Below the pieces are notes generated by a model, which saw nothing but the letters and a program-made list of their open reading frames with translations, was not told where the DNA came from and searched no databases. Source: Luidia sarsii (Eukaryota; Echinodermata; Asteroidea; Paxillosida; Luidiidae). Taken from it: 64,000 nucleotides of DNA. Positions 62,727 to 64,000 of the stretch are shown here, in pieces. Position 1 is the first letter of the stretch, and every line of letters starts with the position of its first letter. Both the position numbers and the translations under genes were made by a program. The stretch spans positions 6,142,840-6,206,839 of the forward strand of contig OX465115.1 of assembly GCA_949987565.1 (NCBI GenBank). The letters are read 5' to 3'.

Positions 62727-64000
62727 TGAATATCCAGCGAGACCCGTAGACTAGAATAGAGGCGGACGGTGCTCCTGTACTCTTGTCCTTGCCTATCATC
62801 TTTGGACCGAACAGGTCTGAGAGGATGACCATCCAACCTTTGAATATCCAGCGAGACCCGTAGACTAGAATAGAGGCGGACGGTGCTCTTGTACTCTTGT
62901 CCTTGCCTATCTTTGGACCGAACAGGTCTGAGAGGATGACCATCCAACCTTTGAATATCCAGCGAGACCCCTAGACTATAGAATAGTTGGGGACTGTGCT
63001 CTTGGTTGCTCACTTTAGCAGGTTTGTAGCCTGTTGATTAATTAATAACTTGCCCTACTACAGTACAAGCCATTCCTTCAAACTGCTCTTCTTATAGACT
63101 ACCCTTCGTCTTCCTTTGTTCCTCCCCTGTATTTCTCTATCTGTCTGTCTGTCTGTCCCTCTCTGTCTGTCTCTCTCCCCAGTCCCTTTGTATGTCTGTC
63201 TGTCTCTCCCTCTCTGTCTGTATCTCTGTCTGTCTCTGTCTGTCTGTCTGTCTGTCCCTTTATCGATCTAATACCTTGCCCCACTAGCCATTCCTTCAAA
63301 CTGGTCTTTTAGACTATACCCTTCCTCCTCCGTTCCTTCCCCTCTTATTTCCCTGTCTCTCCCTCTCTGTCTGTCTGTCTGTCTGTCCCTCTCTGTCTGT
63401 CTCTCTCCCCAGTTCCTCGGTATGTCTGTCTGTCTCTCACTTCCCCACCCTTTATCGATCTAATACCTTGCCCCACTAGCCATTCCTTCAAACTGGTCTT
63501 TTAGACTATACCCTTCCTCCTCCGTTCCTTCCCCTCTTATTTCCCTGTCTCTCCCTCTCTGTCTGTCTGTCTGTCTGTCCCTCTCTGTCTGTCTCTCTCC
63601 CCAGTTCCTCGGTATGTCTGTCTGTCTCTCACTTCCCCACCCTTTATCGATCTAATACCTTGCTCCACTAGCCATTCCTTCAAACTGGTCTTTTAGACTA
63701 TACCATTCCTCCTCCGTTCCTTCCCCTCTTATTTCCCTGTCTCTCCCTCTCTGTCTGTCTGTCTGTCTGTCCCTCTCTGTCTGTCTCTCTCCCCAGTTCC
63801 TCGGTATGTCTGTCTGTCTCTCACTTCCCCACCCTTTATCAATCTAATACCTTGCCCAACCAGCCATTCCTTTAAACTGGTCTTTTAGACTATACCTTTC
63901 CTCCTCCTTTCCTTCCCCTCATATTTCCCTGTCTCTCCCTCTCTGTCTGTCTTTCTCTCTGTCTGTCTGTCTGTCTCTCCCTCTCTGTCTGTCTTTCTCT
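62727..64000. repeat. Near-copy of about 56051-57320
   Basis: From the first base after the gap the sequence follows 56051 onward (111-bp satellite end, ggactgtgctcttggttgct, then the roughly 190-bp satellite) with a few substitutions and at least one extra satellite unit. Confidence 0.9.

Noticed and set aside
62315..63013. ORFs spanning the N run
   Set aside because: They cross unknown sequence and join unrelated frames.

Overview
This is eukaryotic, animal-type genomic DNA. It has spliced genes with GT-AG introns, long non-coding stretches, minisatellite arrays, MITEs, tRNA-derived SINEs and broken non-LTR retrotransposons. The mix (TTAGGG-like degenerate repeats, ACATGTAC palindromes, hairpin MITEs, L2/CR1-like and Tx1-like retroelements) fits a marine invertebrate, perhaps a deuterostome such as an echinoderm. 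I cannot name the species. Only two protein-coding genes can be supported exon by exon; nearly all long ORFs elsewhere are repeat translations.

Gene 1 (minus strand, 8056-22132) has 12 exons. Joined, they give 1302 nt with every phase consistent, encoding a 433-residue Gfo/Idh/MocA-family NAD(P)-dependent oxidoreductase: a GAGQRG Rossmann motif, an EKP motif, a CHDVD segment and a CLDCP cysteine cluster. Its introns are packed with repeats. Intron 8 is nearly filled by a 27-bp array. Introns 7 and 2 carry about 2 kb each of the same 68-bp minisatellite in opposite orientations, bracketing exons 3-7. Intron 9 holds a TTAA-flanked piggyBac-like element inserted inside another MITE, and an uninterrupted copy of that MITE lies at 37662-38144.

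Gene 2 (plus strand, 26101-31000) has five phase-0 exons encoding a 201-residue, very acidic protein. A roughly 20-residue module recurs four times, and each copy is cut by an intron near its middle. A CCAAT/CRE-containing CG-rich promoter lies just upstream. I do not recognise the family.

From 31 to 45 kb there is a probable 3' UTR, a possible promoter near 33.6 kb, a long pyrimidine tract, GA tracts and MITEs, with no convincing coding exon. From 45.8 to 49.5 kb lies a 63-bp satellite that runs directly out of the C-terminal end of a non-LTR reverse transcriptase; a second array at 56.4-57.25 kb appears to come from the same protein end. From 54.0 to 56.3 kb is a 111-bp satellite. From 61.0 to 62.4 kb, 5'-truncated retrotransposon 3' ends are each followed by (TTC)n, including a Tx1-like C-terminal fragment. 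A 200-N gap (62527-62726) is followed by a near-copy of about 56051-57320, which suggests a haplotype or false duplication in the assembly.

The most unusual signals are: (a) six tiny palindromes (11-32 bp) of CATGGAGG...CCTCCAT type, each flanked by an 8-bp direct repeat; (b) the opposed minisatellites bracketing exons 3-7 of gene 1, which also carry one potential splice site per unit; and (c) satellites born from the coding end of a retrotransposon.
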